64,000 bases of DNA, taken from NCBI GenBank assembly GCA_028284705.1, contig JANQRE010000020.1, positions 1 to 64,000 on the forward strand. The letters are read 5' to 3'. The translations under genes and the position numbers were made by a program. This DNA is from Paracoccaceae bacterium (GTDB lineage: Bacteria; Pseudomonadota; Alphaproteobacteria; Rhodobacterales; Rhodobacteraceae). Shown here piece after piece: positions 54,310-61,846 of the stretch (its first letter is position 1; the number at the start of each line of letters is the position of its first letter). The notes beneath the pieces were generated by a model. That model saw only the letters and a list, made by a program, of their open reading frames with translations. It did no database searches and was not told where the DNA came from.

Positions 54310-54446
54310 CAGGGCGACGGTGTTTCAGTTGCAGACGTCCTCCGGCAGGGAGTTCTGTTGCTAGGTGATCCCGGATTCTCCCCAAAAGGGAGCCTCGGCT
54401 TGCCAGCGGATGCTCTCGGTCATCCGTCCACGCCTGCCAGCCGGAA

Positions 54447-55010
54447 CTATGCTCCGCCCGTGACCTTCAGCGTAGATATTCTGAGTGCTGCGAGCAGGCT
54501 CAGCAGGTGCTTCCGACTGCCGGCCGTGTATTTTGCGGCTGACGCGGAACGTTGCACGAAATCCGCGAGTTGATCGACTGTCAGATCGCTGCTTTCAATC
54601 GTGCTGCTGTAGGGTGCCAAAACCTCGGTCAGCACGGCTTTGTTGCGATCGGCTGCGGCGGCCAGTTCTTTCTGGCTCGATGCATTGAACCCGGAGACAA
54701 TGTCTTCCGCATTTGGTGATGCATGCATCAGATCGAAGGGCTCAATCGCGATGTGCTTGAAGATGACATCTAACTGATCGCCCAGTTCTTCCGCGTCTTT
54801 CAGTCCGATTTCGATAGAGGCAAGCGCGCGCTCCGTCAGCAACCGGATCGTTGCCTGAAGCACGGCGTCCTTGTTCGCAAAGGCATTGTAAAGCGTTTGC
54901 CGAGAGATGCTGGCTTCTGCCGCGATGTCGTTCATGCCCGTGCGCTTCACCCCGTAGCGGGTGAACAGCCGCATGGCCGCCTCGATAATCTGCTCTTCGC
55001 GTTCCTTCAT
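54447..55010 (-). CDS. TetR family transcriptional regulator
   Basis: A 187-residue regulator with helix-turn-helix QIIEAAMRLFTRYGVKRTGM then NDIAAEASISRQTLYNAFAN (residues 6-45). The C-terminal ligand-binding domain is all helical and not assignable. ATG 55010 is the likely start; ATG 55034 or 55037 would run into the palindrome that looks like its operator. It is divergent from the SDR gene at 55089 and probably represses it. Confidence 0.88.
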   Translation of the reverse strand: MKEREEQIIEAAMRLFTRYGVKRTGMNDIAAEASISRQTLYNAFANKDAVLQATIRLLTERALASIEIGLKDAEELGDQLDVIFKHIAIEPFDLMHASPNAEDIVSGFNASSQKELAAAADRNKAVLTEVLAPYSSTIESSDLTVDQLADFVQRSASAAKYTAGSRKHLLSLLAALRISTLKVTGGA

Positions 55011-55038
55011 TTTTTCATATTGACAAATAGACATCATG

Positions 55039-55052
55039 TGTCAATATTGACA
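55039..55052. promoter_or_regulatory. Probable TetR operator
   Basis: TGTCAATATTGACA is a perfect 14-base palindrome in the 78-base gap between the divergent TetR and SDR genes. A further TTGACA-like half site lies at 55019-55025. The position is typical for autoregulated TetR repressors. Confidence 0.7.
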
Positions 55053-55088
55053 ATCATACGAAAAATGTCCAAATGTCAGGAGCGAGGC

Positions 55089-55970
55089 ATGAACACCCTA
55101 CCGCAAAAGATCGCCATCGTTACAGGTGCCAATAATGGCATTGGATTTGAAACCACGGTGGGCATGGTGGAGGCTGGCTATCATGTGATCATGGCCTGCC
55201 GTAGCCAGGAGAAGGCCGAGGCCGCCAAGGTCGATGTCACCAAGCGTGTTCCATCGGCGTCGCTCGATATCCTTCTGCTTGATCTGAGCGATCTGCGTTC
55301 GGTTCGTGGCTTTGCAGAGGCGTTTCGCGCGCGCTATCCCAAACTGGACGTGCTGATCAACAATGCAGGCATTCTGCTTTATTCGGCGCAAACCAATGGC
55401 GATGGCGTAGAGTTGCAATTCGCCACGAACCATCTTGGACATTTCCTGCTCACATCGCTTCTGATTGATTTGATCCCCGATGCCCCGGTGTCGCGGATCG
55501 TTTCGCTGTCGAGCATTGCCCACAAAAGTGCCAGCATTCACTTTGAGGACCTGAGTTGTGGGGGTGACGGCGGCACGGCTTACGGTCAGTCGAAACTTGC
55601 TTGTCTTCTCTTCGGCGATGAATTGGATCGTCGTCTTAAGGCTGAAGGCAAAGTGATGAAGGCGCTGTCGGTGCATCCCGGCGGTTCTGATTCCGGATTG
55701 TTTAACGACATGGATGAAGGTCAGCGCGAGGCTATGAAAAGCCAAATTGCGCAGTTGCTGCATTCCAATGAAGAGGCGGCCAAACCGTCACTTTATGCGG
55801 CGTTGTCGGCGGATGTCGCTGGCGGCGATTACTACGGCCCGACCGGTCCTGAGGAAATGAGTGGCGAGGTCGGCGCCGCTGAACGCAATCCCATCTGCGG
55901 CGATCTCGATGTAGCGCAGCGTCTGTGGCGCCTGTCTGAAGACCTGACCGGACAGACCTTTTCGATCTGA
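55089..55970 (+). CDS. SDR family oxidoreductase (retinol dehydrogenase-like)
   Basis: A 293-residue short-chain dehydrogenase with TGANNGIG, NNAGILLY, NHLGHFLLTSLL, VSLSSIAH and the catalytic pair in AYGQSK. MACRSQEKA after the second strand suggests NADP. This layout is typical of retinol dehydrogenase/WWOX-like SDRs, which act on hydrophobic alcohols. AGGAGCGAGG precedes ATG 55089. The next SDR gene follows after 42 bases. Confidence 0.88.
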   Translation: MNTLPQKIAIVTGANNGIGFETTVGMVEAGYHVIMACRSQEKAEAAKVDVTKRVPSASLDILLLDLSDLRSVRGFAEAFRARYPKLDVLINNAGILLYSAQTNGDGVELQFATNHLGHFLLTSLLIDLIPDAPVSRIVSLSSIAHKSASIHFEDLSCGGDGGTAYGQSKLACLLFGDELDRRLKAEGKVMKALSVHPGGSDSGLFNDMDEGQREAMKSQIAQLLHSNEEAAKPSLYAALSADVAGGDYYGPTGPEEMSGEVGAAERNPICGDLDVAQRLWRLSEDLTGQTFSI

Positions 55971-56012
55971 GCCGACCCCAACTGAATTTTCCCTGCACAG
56001 GAAGATTTTGCC

Positions 56013-56852
56013 ATGAGCGATAATCACATGACGAAAAGAGTTGCGCTGGTCACCGGTGGCTCCAGCGGTATCGGAAAAGCCACCGCCGAGGCGTTGGCGA
56101 AAGACGGCTATGTTGTCTATGCAGCGGCGCGGCGGGTCGAACAGATGGACGATCTGAAAGCGCTGGGGTGCATCCCGGTCAAGGTCGATGTCACCAAGGA
56201 TGAAGACCTGATCGCTGTCGTGGAACAAATTTCGCGGGATCACGGTGGGGTCGACATTCTGGTCAACAATGCCGGCCTGTCGCTCTACGGATCGGTCGAG
56301 GAGGCACCGCTCGACAAGGCCCGCTACCAGTTCGATGTCAATTTCTTCGCGCAAGGCCGCCTGACGCAGCTGGTTCTGCCGCATATGCGCGAGCAGCGCT
56401 GGGGCAAGATCGTCAATGTCTCCTCAGGCGAGGGCAAAGTCCACGCGCCGCTGGCCGCCTGGTATGTGGCCAGCAAATTCGCACTCGAAGGGTTCAGCGA
56501 TTGCCTGCGCGCGGAGACGGCGCAGTTCAACATCGACGTTGTGATCATCGAGCCAGGCGCGATCGACACGCCGATCACGGGCGGATTTATTGATCCGCTG
56601 CTCGACTACTCCGGCAGCGGTCCTTACGGGCAAATCGCGCATAAGATGGCGGACTGGTTTCGCAATATGAGCGCCCAAAAAGGCACGGCGTCTCCTGCTA
56701 GCCTGATGGGCGAGACGATCCTGGAAGCGATCAAAGCTCCCCGACCGAAAACCCGATATGCCGCAGGTGTCGGCGTCAGACGCGCCATCTTCTTTCGAAG
56801 ATGGCTCAGTGACCGCATGTTCGACCGATTCATGATGCGCATGTTGGGATAG
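56013..56852 (+). CDS. SDR family oxidoreductase
   Basis: A 279-residue classical short-chain dehydrogenase with TGGSSGIG near residue 15, VNNAGLSLYGSVEE, VNVSSGEG, YVASKFALEG and IEPGAIDTPI. The profile resembles 17-beta-hydroxysteroid dehydrogenase-like bacterial SDRs (DUF4345-linked types are often neighbours). It probably belongs to the TetR-controlled operon with the genes on either side. The substrate is unknown. Confidence 0.87.
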   Translation: MSDNHMTKRVALVTGGSSGIGKATAEALAKDGYVVYAAARRVEQMDDLKALGCIPVKVDVTKDEDLIAVVEQISRDHGGVDILVNNAGLSLYGSVEEAPLDKARYQFDVNFFAQGRLTQLVLPHMREQRWGKIVNVSSGEGKVHAPLAAWYVASKFALEGFSDCLRAETAQFNIDVVIIEPGAIDTPITGGFIDPLLDYSGSGPYGQIAHKMADWFRNMSAQKGTASPASLMGETILEAIKAPRPKTRYAAGVGVRRAIFFRRWLSDRMFDRFMMRMLG

Positions 56853-56900
56853 CGGGGCTGCGCCGCCCGACCAAAACCCCCAGAGAAACGGAGAAGTTCA

Positions 56901-57356
56901 ATGCCCAGAGTCTGGCAAGTGTTGTCGCAAGGCTTCAGCTATCTGATCGTATTTGCGTCGATCATCATGCTTGGGTGGGGGCTTCTTGGGTTTCTGGAAT
57001 ATTTCACAGGGCTGGCCCCGCTGATGCCTTTGCAGAACCCGACCTTTCCGGGCGGCACTCAGGTCGTTCACTGGGTCTTGATCACGTTATCTGGTGCTAC
57101 GTTCTTAGCCGGGTATTTTCTGCGTTGGCGCTATACACCCATCGCGATGCTTGTTCTGTTTGCGTCGCTGGCCACGATGTGCGCGATCCAGACCTTCGAC
57201 TTTCTTGAGAACCCGGACCGGTACAGGAACTTTGTGATGGAATGCATCAACTACATCATCGTTTCGACCTACCTCTTCCGCTCAAATCGGATGCGCGACC
57301 GGTTTGGGCAGGTCGCAATGGTCGGAGCGGTGCCATCGTCTCCGCAGATCGTCTAA
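56901..57356 (+). CDS. Four-helix membrane protein of unknown function
   Basis: A 151-residue protein with four hydrophobic segments (about residues 12-35, 55-75, 80-100 and 108-125) and a polar C-terminus. I do not recognise a characterised family, although the layout is like the DoxX or DUF4345 groups often found beside SDR genes. ATG 56901 is preceded by AGAAACGGAGAAG. It ends the TetR-controlled plus-strand unit and converges with the MBL-fold gene after 55 bases. Confidence 0.6.
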   Translation: MPRVWQVLSQGFSYLIVFASIIMLGWGLLGFLEYFTGLAPLMPLQNPTFPGGTQVVHWVLITLSGATFLAGYFLRWRYTPIAMLVLFASLATMCAIQTFDFLENPDRYRNFVMECINYIIVSTYLFRSNRMRDRFGQVAMVGAVPSSPQIV

Positions 57357-57411
57357 TGCGAAACCAAAGGGCTGAGCGGGTTCTTCTGCTTCCAGAGACG
57401 TCTTCATTCAG

Positions 57412-58260
57412 TTAGATATCAAAGACTTCCAGATCTTCGACGATGGCAGTGTCCGGACCGAAATGCTCGGCCAGTGAGTGTTTTGCCGCCTGTGTCGGCG
57501 CATCCGCATCCATATGCGCACGGAAATGGGTGAGAAGGAGGCGTTTCACACCAGTTTCGCTCGCGAACTTGGCGATCTGCCCTGGCGTTGGGGACAGGCG
57601 ATCTAGATCGGGATGCACGCTTTCCCCGTCGGCGCGATAGCACCAATGGAGCAACAGATCGGCATTCTGGCAAAGCGCGCCCAAGTCATCGCATATTCCG
57701 GCATCGCCTGAATACACGAAGCTCTTTCCCCCTGCCTCAACGCGAAATGCCATGCACTCCAGATGGGGTTGGGCGTGTGGGACCTCGCAGGATGTGAGCT
57801 TCCAGATGCCGCCGTCCACATGGAAGCCCGGTTGAACTTCGGTGATGTCGGGCGATGGCCAGGGTCGAGGCACTGTGCCTCCCCGTGCGCGCCAGACCTC
57901 TTGGCTGGGGACAAACTCGGTTCGGGCCCTCAGATCATGCGCAAGGGCGCCATCGGACCCGAACAGGCGGTCGTGAATATGTGCAAGCGGCGGAGGTCCG
58001 AAGACCTTGATCCGCTTGTCGCCTGTTTCCCAAGCCGCATGGATGAGACGTGCGTAATCGATCATGTGGTCGGAGTGGAGGTGACTGAAAAACAGGTAAT
58101 CGATCTCCGTTGGGTCAATCCCGGCCTCCAGCATCCGGCTGACAACGCCGCCGCCGCAATCGAACAGGAGTTTTTCGCCGCCGATGTCCAACAGATAGCC
58201 CGACGACGCGCGCCGCGCATAAGGTTCAGGAGAGCCGGACCCGAGAACTGTCAGTTTCAT
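57412..58260 (-). CDS. MBL-fold hydrolase (RNase Z / arylsulfatase-like)
   Basis: A 282-residue metallo-beta-lactamase protein of the RNase Z-like branch: VLGSGSPEPYARRASSGYLL at the start, H60-L-H-S-D64-H65 in FFSHLHSDHM, YSGDAG and LTHFRAH near the end. The same branch includes the type III arylsulfatase of Pseudoalteromonas, and a true RNase Z would have a longer flexible arm. Its start overlaps the sulfatase stop by four bases, so a second sulfatase or lactonase activity in the same pathway is plausible but inferred. Confidence 0.85.
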   Translation of the reverse strand: MKLTVLGSGSPEPYARRASSGYLLDIGGEKLLFDCGGGVVSRMLEAGIDPTEIDYLFFSHLHSDHMIDYARLIHAAWETGDKRIKVFGPPPLAHIHDRLFGSDGALAHDLRARTEFVPSQEVWRARGGTVPRPWPSPDITEVQPGFHVDGGIWKLTSCEVPHAQPHLECMAFRVEAGGKSFVYSGDAGICDDLGALCQNADLLLHWCYRADGESVHPDLDRLSPTPGQIAKFASETGVKRLLLTHFRAHMDADAPTQAAKHSLAEHFGPDTAIVEDLEVFDI

Positions 58261-59687
58261 GGGGATATCTCCGGCGGGGGCGTCGCGCCCGATGCCCCCA
58301 AAGCGAGGGCCGCGTCGCGTCCGCCATGGCGCGCAATCAGGGCGTCCTGATCGGCGAAAGCCTGCGCGTCGACGGCGTCGGGGTCGCAGATATCAAGAAG
58401 TGCCGCATGCATCTCCGCCAATTTGAGGGTATGAGAGGGATCGCTCGCAAGGTTCGCGACCTCTTCGGGATCGCTTTCCAGATCGAATAGTTCGGGATCG
58501 AACCCGACATAGTGGATATATTTCCAGCGGCCTTTGCGGATCATGAACCCGCCCGAAACAGCTCCCGCGGCGTGATACTCACTGAAGATGGTCCGCTCCG
58601 GGTTGTCCGGTTCAGCCGCGATCTGACTGAGCGAGCGCCCAGGGCCGTCAATGGAGGTGTGAAAAAACTCGGCGATGGTGGATGAAAGGTCGAGAAGGCT
58701 GACCGGGGTCGCACAGGTCTCAGCAACCCCACCGGGTTTCGCCATGATTATGGGAATAGCGACGCTTTCTTCATAGAAATTAGATTTTCCCCAAAGCCCG
58801 CGGGCACCGACATTGTCGCCATGATCGGATGTGTAGATGATGGTGGTGTCATCGGCGAAACCGGCCGCCTCCAACGCCCCCAAGATCGCGCCAATATTGT
58901 GATCCAGCAGCGTACACAGCCCATAGTAAGCGGACAATGCGCGCAGACGTTCGTCAGCGTCTTTGAACAGCGCTTCGCTGTCAAAATTGGCGTTCTGCCT
59001 CTCAATCCACGGGTGGCGTTCGTAGCCCGTTGATGGGTGCAGTTTTGGCTCCGGCAGAGAACCCGGAGGGTAGAGATCAAAGTAGTGTTGCGGCACAACC
59101 AGCGGGAAATGCGGCGCAACGAGGCCCACGTAAAGACACCAGGGACGCCCGTCAGATTGGTTTGCGCGATCTGCAAACCACTGCCGGGTGCGGCTGACGA
59201 CGGCGGCGTCATATTCGGTGTATTTGCTGTCTCCCGGACCTATATAGTCGCCCAGCATGCGCCCGCGACCGGAGACACGCTCGTCTTCACGGCGGATCGA
59301 GGCCCAGACCATGCCGACGCCGCCCGCGACCATCATGGGCAAGTGTTCAACATCGAACCCTGCCGGGTCTTCTTCAGAGCGGTAATGCAGTTTGCCGATG
59401 GATTCGACCGCCACACCCTTGGCTTGCAAAGCATGTCCCCACCCCGGAATACTGCCGTCATAGGGCATCGCGTTGTCCCAGAGACGAATGTCGTGAACCG
59501 GGCGACCGGTCGCAAATGCGGCGCGCGCCGGAACGCAGATGGGCGAGGGGGTGTAGGCATTCGTAAACCGTGTGCCGCGCGCAGCCAGCGCATCGAGGTT
59601 GGGCGTCTGCACGAACGGATGTCCGGCGCATCCCATGGCGCGGGCCTGATGCTCGTCGGACATCAACACCAGAAGGTTCTTGCTCAC
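58257..59687 (-). CDS. Sulfatase (type I, Cys-type)
   Basis: A 476-residue sulfatase with formylglycine site C51-V-P-A-R55 in PICVPARAAFATGR and metal-binding SDEHQARAMGCAGHPFV and YTSDHGDNVGARGLW. It lacks a signal peptide. SDEHQARAMGCAG is a motif seen in choline-sulfatase-like members, but the choline-binding residues cannot be checked here. It is coupled to the MBL gene downstream and to the MarR gene upstream by four-base overlaps. Confidence 0.92.
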   Translation of the reverse strand: MSKNLLVLMSDEHQARAMGCAGHPFVQTPNLDALAARGTRFTNAYTPSPICVPARAAFATGRPVHDIRLWDNAMPYDGSIPGWGHALQAKGVAVESIGKLHYRSEEDPAGFDVEHLPMMVAGGVGMVWASIRREDERVSGRGRMLGDYIGPGDSKYTEYDAAVVSRTRQWFADRANQSDGRPWCLYVGLVAPHFPLVVPQHYFDLYPPGSLPEPKLHPSTGYERHPWIERQNANFDSEALFKDADERLRALSAYYGLCTLLDHNIGAILGALEAAGFADDTTIIYTSDHGDNVGARGLWGKSNFYEESVAIPIIMAKPGGVAETCATPVSLLDLSSTIAEFFHTSIDGPGRSLSQIAAEPDNPERTIFSEYHAAGAVSGGFMIRKGRWKYIHYVGFDPELFDLESDPEEVANLASDPSHTLKLAEMHAALLDICDPDAVDAQAFADQDALIARHGGRDAALALGASGATPPPEISP

Positions 59688-60163
59688 AACGCCGCGTCCA
59701 TGTCGTCGATCGCGCTTTCAAGCTTTGCAAGCGTCTCAAAGAACTGATCGAGCTCCGCCGTCTCGATCCCTGCAACCAGGGTATTCTGGCGTGCGAGCAT
59801 GTGCGGCCAGGCGGCGTTGAAGGTTTCAAATCCCTTTGGCGTGAACGTGATCAAATGCGTGCGCTGATCGTCTTTGCTGGTGCCAACCTTAATCATGCCA
59901 TCCGCAACGAGGCTCTTGATCGTGCGGCTCACCAGAGCTTTGTCGATCTTGGTGCGGCGTACAATTTCACTGGCCGAAATCTCGCCCGTGCGTTCGATCA
60001 TGACCATGACCCGCCATTGCGATAGCGAGATATTTGCCGAGTCCTTGAGGATGCGCGCCGCCTGAGCGTTCAGGCGCGCGTGGATACGGCTGATCCTATA
60101 GGACACGCGCTGACTGAGCGGCGGGCTGTCGGGTTGTTTGAGTGGTGTCTGGTCTGTGGCCAT
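59684..60163 (-). CDS. MarR family transcriptional regulator
   Basis: A 159-residue winged helix-turn-helix regulator. SLSQWRVMVMIERTGEISAS then EIVRRTKIDKALVSRTIKSL is the recognition region, followed by the wing RTHLITFTPKGFE. GAAAGGGAGAG precedes ATG 60163, which decides against the longer frame that runs through two operator-like palindromes. It heads the MarR-sulfatase-MBL operon and is divergent from tctC, so it probably controls both directions. Confidence 0.9.
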   Translation of the reverse strand: MATDQTPLKQPDSPPLSQRVSYRISRIHARLNAQAARILKDSANISLSQWRVMVMIERTGEISASEIVRRTKIDKALVSRTIKSLVADGMIKVGTSKDDQRTHLITFTPKGFETFNAAWPHMLARQNTLVAGIETAELDQFFETLAKLESAIDDMDAAL

Positions 60164-60197
60164 GGCGCTCTCCCTTTCCAGAGGATTGCAGAGATCA

Positions 60198-60211
60198 GTT
60201 GACTCGTCAAC
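60198..60211. promoter_or_regulatory. MarR operator-like palindrome 1
   Basis: GTTGACTCGTCAAC has perfect six-base arms with a two-base centre. It is 35 bases upstream of the MarR start and overlaps a TTGACT that could serve as a -35 box. Confidence 0.7.
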
Positions 60212-60215
60212 TTTT

Positions 60216-60235
60216 TTAGTTGACCCATCAACTAA
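60216..60235. promoter_or_regulatory. MarR operator-like palindrome 2
   Basis: TTAGTTGA and TCAACTAA are perfect eight-base arms around CCCA. The site repeats the GTTGAC/TCAAC core of the neighbouring palindrome 18 bases away and is 42 bases from the tctC start, which suggests paired binding by one regulator. Confidence 0.7.
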
Positions 60236-60276
60236 ATTATGGCTCACTACAGAAAACGGTCAATAGGGAGGAGACC

Positions 60277-61215
60277 ATGAAAAGATTTCTGCTGGCGGCA
60301 GCTATGAGCTTCGTAGGATTTGCAGCCCATGCTGCGGATTGGACGCCACCTGGCCCGATCAAACTGATGATTGCCTTTGCAGCAGGGGGCGGGGCCGATA
60401 CCCAGGCCCGCCTGATTGCCGAGGATTTGGAAGCGAAACTGGGGTGGCAGTTCATTCCCGAACAGGTCACTGGCAAAGGTGGCTTGAACCTCGCCGCTGC
60501 GATCAAGGACATGCCGAATGATGGCACGGCCATCGGCATGGTGGTCACGGAATCGCTCGGGTACAACATGCGCGCCGCCGATGCGGGCATGACGCCTGAC
60601 ATGTTCACACCGATTGTGACAACAGCGGGTTTCCAGATGGCTGTTGTGTCGCTGTCGTCGAAGGGTTGGAGCAGCTTTGACGATATGATCGCCGCTGCAA
60701 AAGCCGGCGAAGAGTTGCGTTTTGGCACGATGAGCCCGAAACTGTCCGATCTTGCATATCTGATCGGTAAGGCGAATGGCGTTGACTTCAACATTGTGCA
60801 GGTTCGCGGCGGTCGTGCTGTAATGGATGGCGTGAATGCGGGCGATATGGACCTTGGGTTCATGGCCGGCATCCAGGCAAAGGGCGTCGCTGCGGGCGAT
60901 CTTGTGAACCTTGCTTCCGCCTTGTCTGAGCCACTGAAACAAACGCCGGAAGCGCCGAAGATGTCCGATATCGGCGTGGAGTTCACGGCAGATGGCTATT
61001 TCCTCTTCATCGGCCCGGCGGGCATGCCTGAAGATGCGCGCACGGCGATTGCCGATGCCATTGCCGAAGTTGCATCCGACGAAAACTCCAAGGCCGGCGG
61101 CATCATCCAGAAGGCATTTGGCGGTGCCAGTGTCTTCAAGGGCGCGGAACTCGATGCCCTGATCGCAGGTGATTACGAGGCGGCTGGCGCACTTCTGGAC
61201 GCGGCTTCCGAATAA
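60277..61215 (+). CDS. tctC: Tripartite tricarboxylate transporter substrate-binding protein
   Basis: A 312-residue periplasmic binding protein of the Bug/TctC family. The signal peptide MKRFLLAAAMSFVGFAAHA is followed by ADWTPPGPIKLMIAFAAGGG. The GGGADTQAR loop and GKGGLNLAAAIKDMPNDG are typical. GGGAGGAG precedes ATG 60277. The family binds carboxylates and related anions; with a sulfatase in the same operon the ligand may be a sulfated organic acid. It is divergent from the MarR gene. Confidence 0.93.
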   Translation: MKRFLLAAAMSFVGFAAHAADWTPPGPIKLMIAFAAGGGADTQARLIAEDLEAKLGWQFIPEQVTGKGGLNLAAAIKDMPNDGTAIGMVVTESLGYNMRAADAGMTPDMFTPIVTTAGFQMAVVSLSSKGWSSFDDMIAAAKAGEELRFGTMSPKLSDLAYLIGKANGVDFNIVQVRGGRAVMDGVNAGDMDLGFMAGIQAKGVAAGDLVNLASALSEPLKQTPEAPKMSDIGVEFTADGYFLFIGPAGMPEDARTAIADAIAEVASDENSKAGGIIQKAFGGASVFKGAELDALIAGDYEAAGALLDAASE

Positions 61216-61225
61216 GCCCTGCGCG

Positions 61226-61252
61226 CGGCCTCTGACCGGGGAGCGGAGGCCG
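61226..61252 (+). terminator. Hairpin between tctC and tctB
   Basis: CGGCCTC (61226-61232) pairs with GAGGCCG (61246-61252) around a 13-base loop, 11 bases after the tctC stop. A pyrimidine-rich run follows, so partial termination is possible. Confidence 0.6.
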
Positions 61253-61291
61253 TGCCTCTCATCTTGTCTCTAGCAGTGGGAGGCGTCTGCC

Positions 61292-61846
61292 ATGACGTCG
61301 AAGACACGTGCCAATCTGTTCATCGGGCTTGGCTGCCTTGCTCTCGGCCTCGTCGTGGCTTTCATCTGGGTCCCGCTCGACACCGACACCGGCCTGATCG
61401 AGAAAGTTCGGCGCCGGGTCAGCATCGGGGATGCTTTGGCCCCGACGATCGCAGCCGCTTTTGTGGGTTTGGGCGGATTACTCCTGCTCCTCTCAGAGCG
61501 CAACGCTGAAGTTCAGCCCTTCCCCTCGCGCAACAATCTGCGCTTTGTTCTCTTCTTTCTGGTGATGTTGGTCATCGTCTTTGGAGTGATGCGGTGGGCC
61601 GGGCCCTTCGCGGTTCAACTGACCGGATCGGATGAGCCCTATCGCACGTTGCGTGACACCGCTCCGTGGAAGTGGATCGGCTTCGCGCTTGGTGGGTTTG
61701 GCCTGGTTGTGTCACTTATTTCCGCCGTTGAACGACGGTTGCGCCTGCGCACAGTCATCATCGGTGTCGCGGCTGTCATCGCGCTGATCGCGATCTTTGA
61801 TCTGCCTTTCGATGATCTGCTCTTGCCACCGAACGGAGACGTCTGA
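61292..61846 (+). CDS. tctB: Tripartite tricarboxylate transporter small membrane subunit
   Basis: A 184-residue protein with four hydrophobic segments (about residues 8-30, 48-66, 80-100 and 135-170), which is the layout of TctB. Sequence is poorly conserved in this family, so position between tctC and tctA is the main evidence. Its stop overlaps the tctA start by one base. Confidence 0.88.
   Translation: MTSKTRANLFIGLGCLALGLVVAFIWVPLDTDTGLIEKVRRRVSIGDALAPTIAAAFVGLGGLLLLLSERNAEVQPFPSRNNLRFVLFFLVMLVIVFGVMRWAGPFAVQLTGSDEPYRTLRDTAPWKWIGFALGGFGLVVSLISAVERRLRLRTVIIGVAAVIALIAIFDLPFDDLLLPPNGDV

Noticed and set aside
54370-54395. Possible terminator hairpin CTCCC/GGGAG between the sulfatase and TetR genes
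   Set aside because: The stem is only five bases and no T run follows on either strand.
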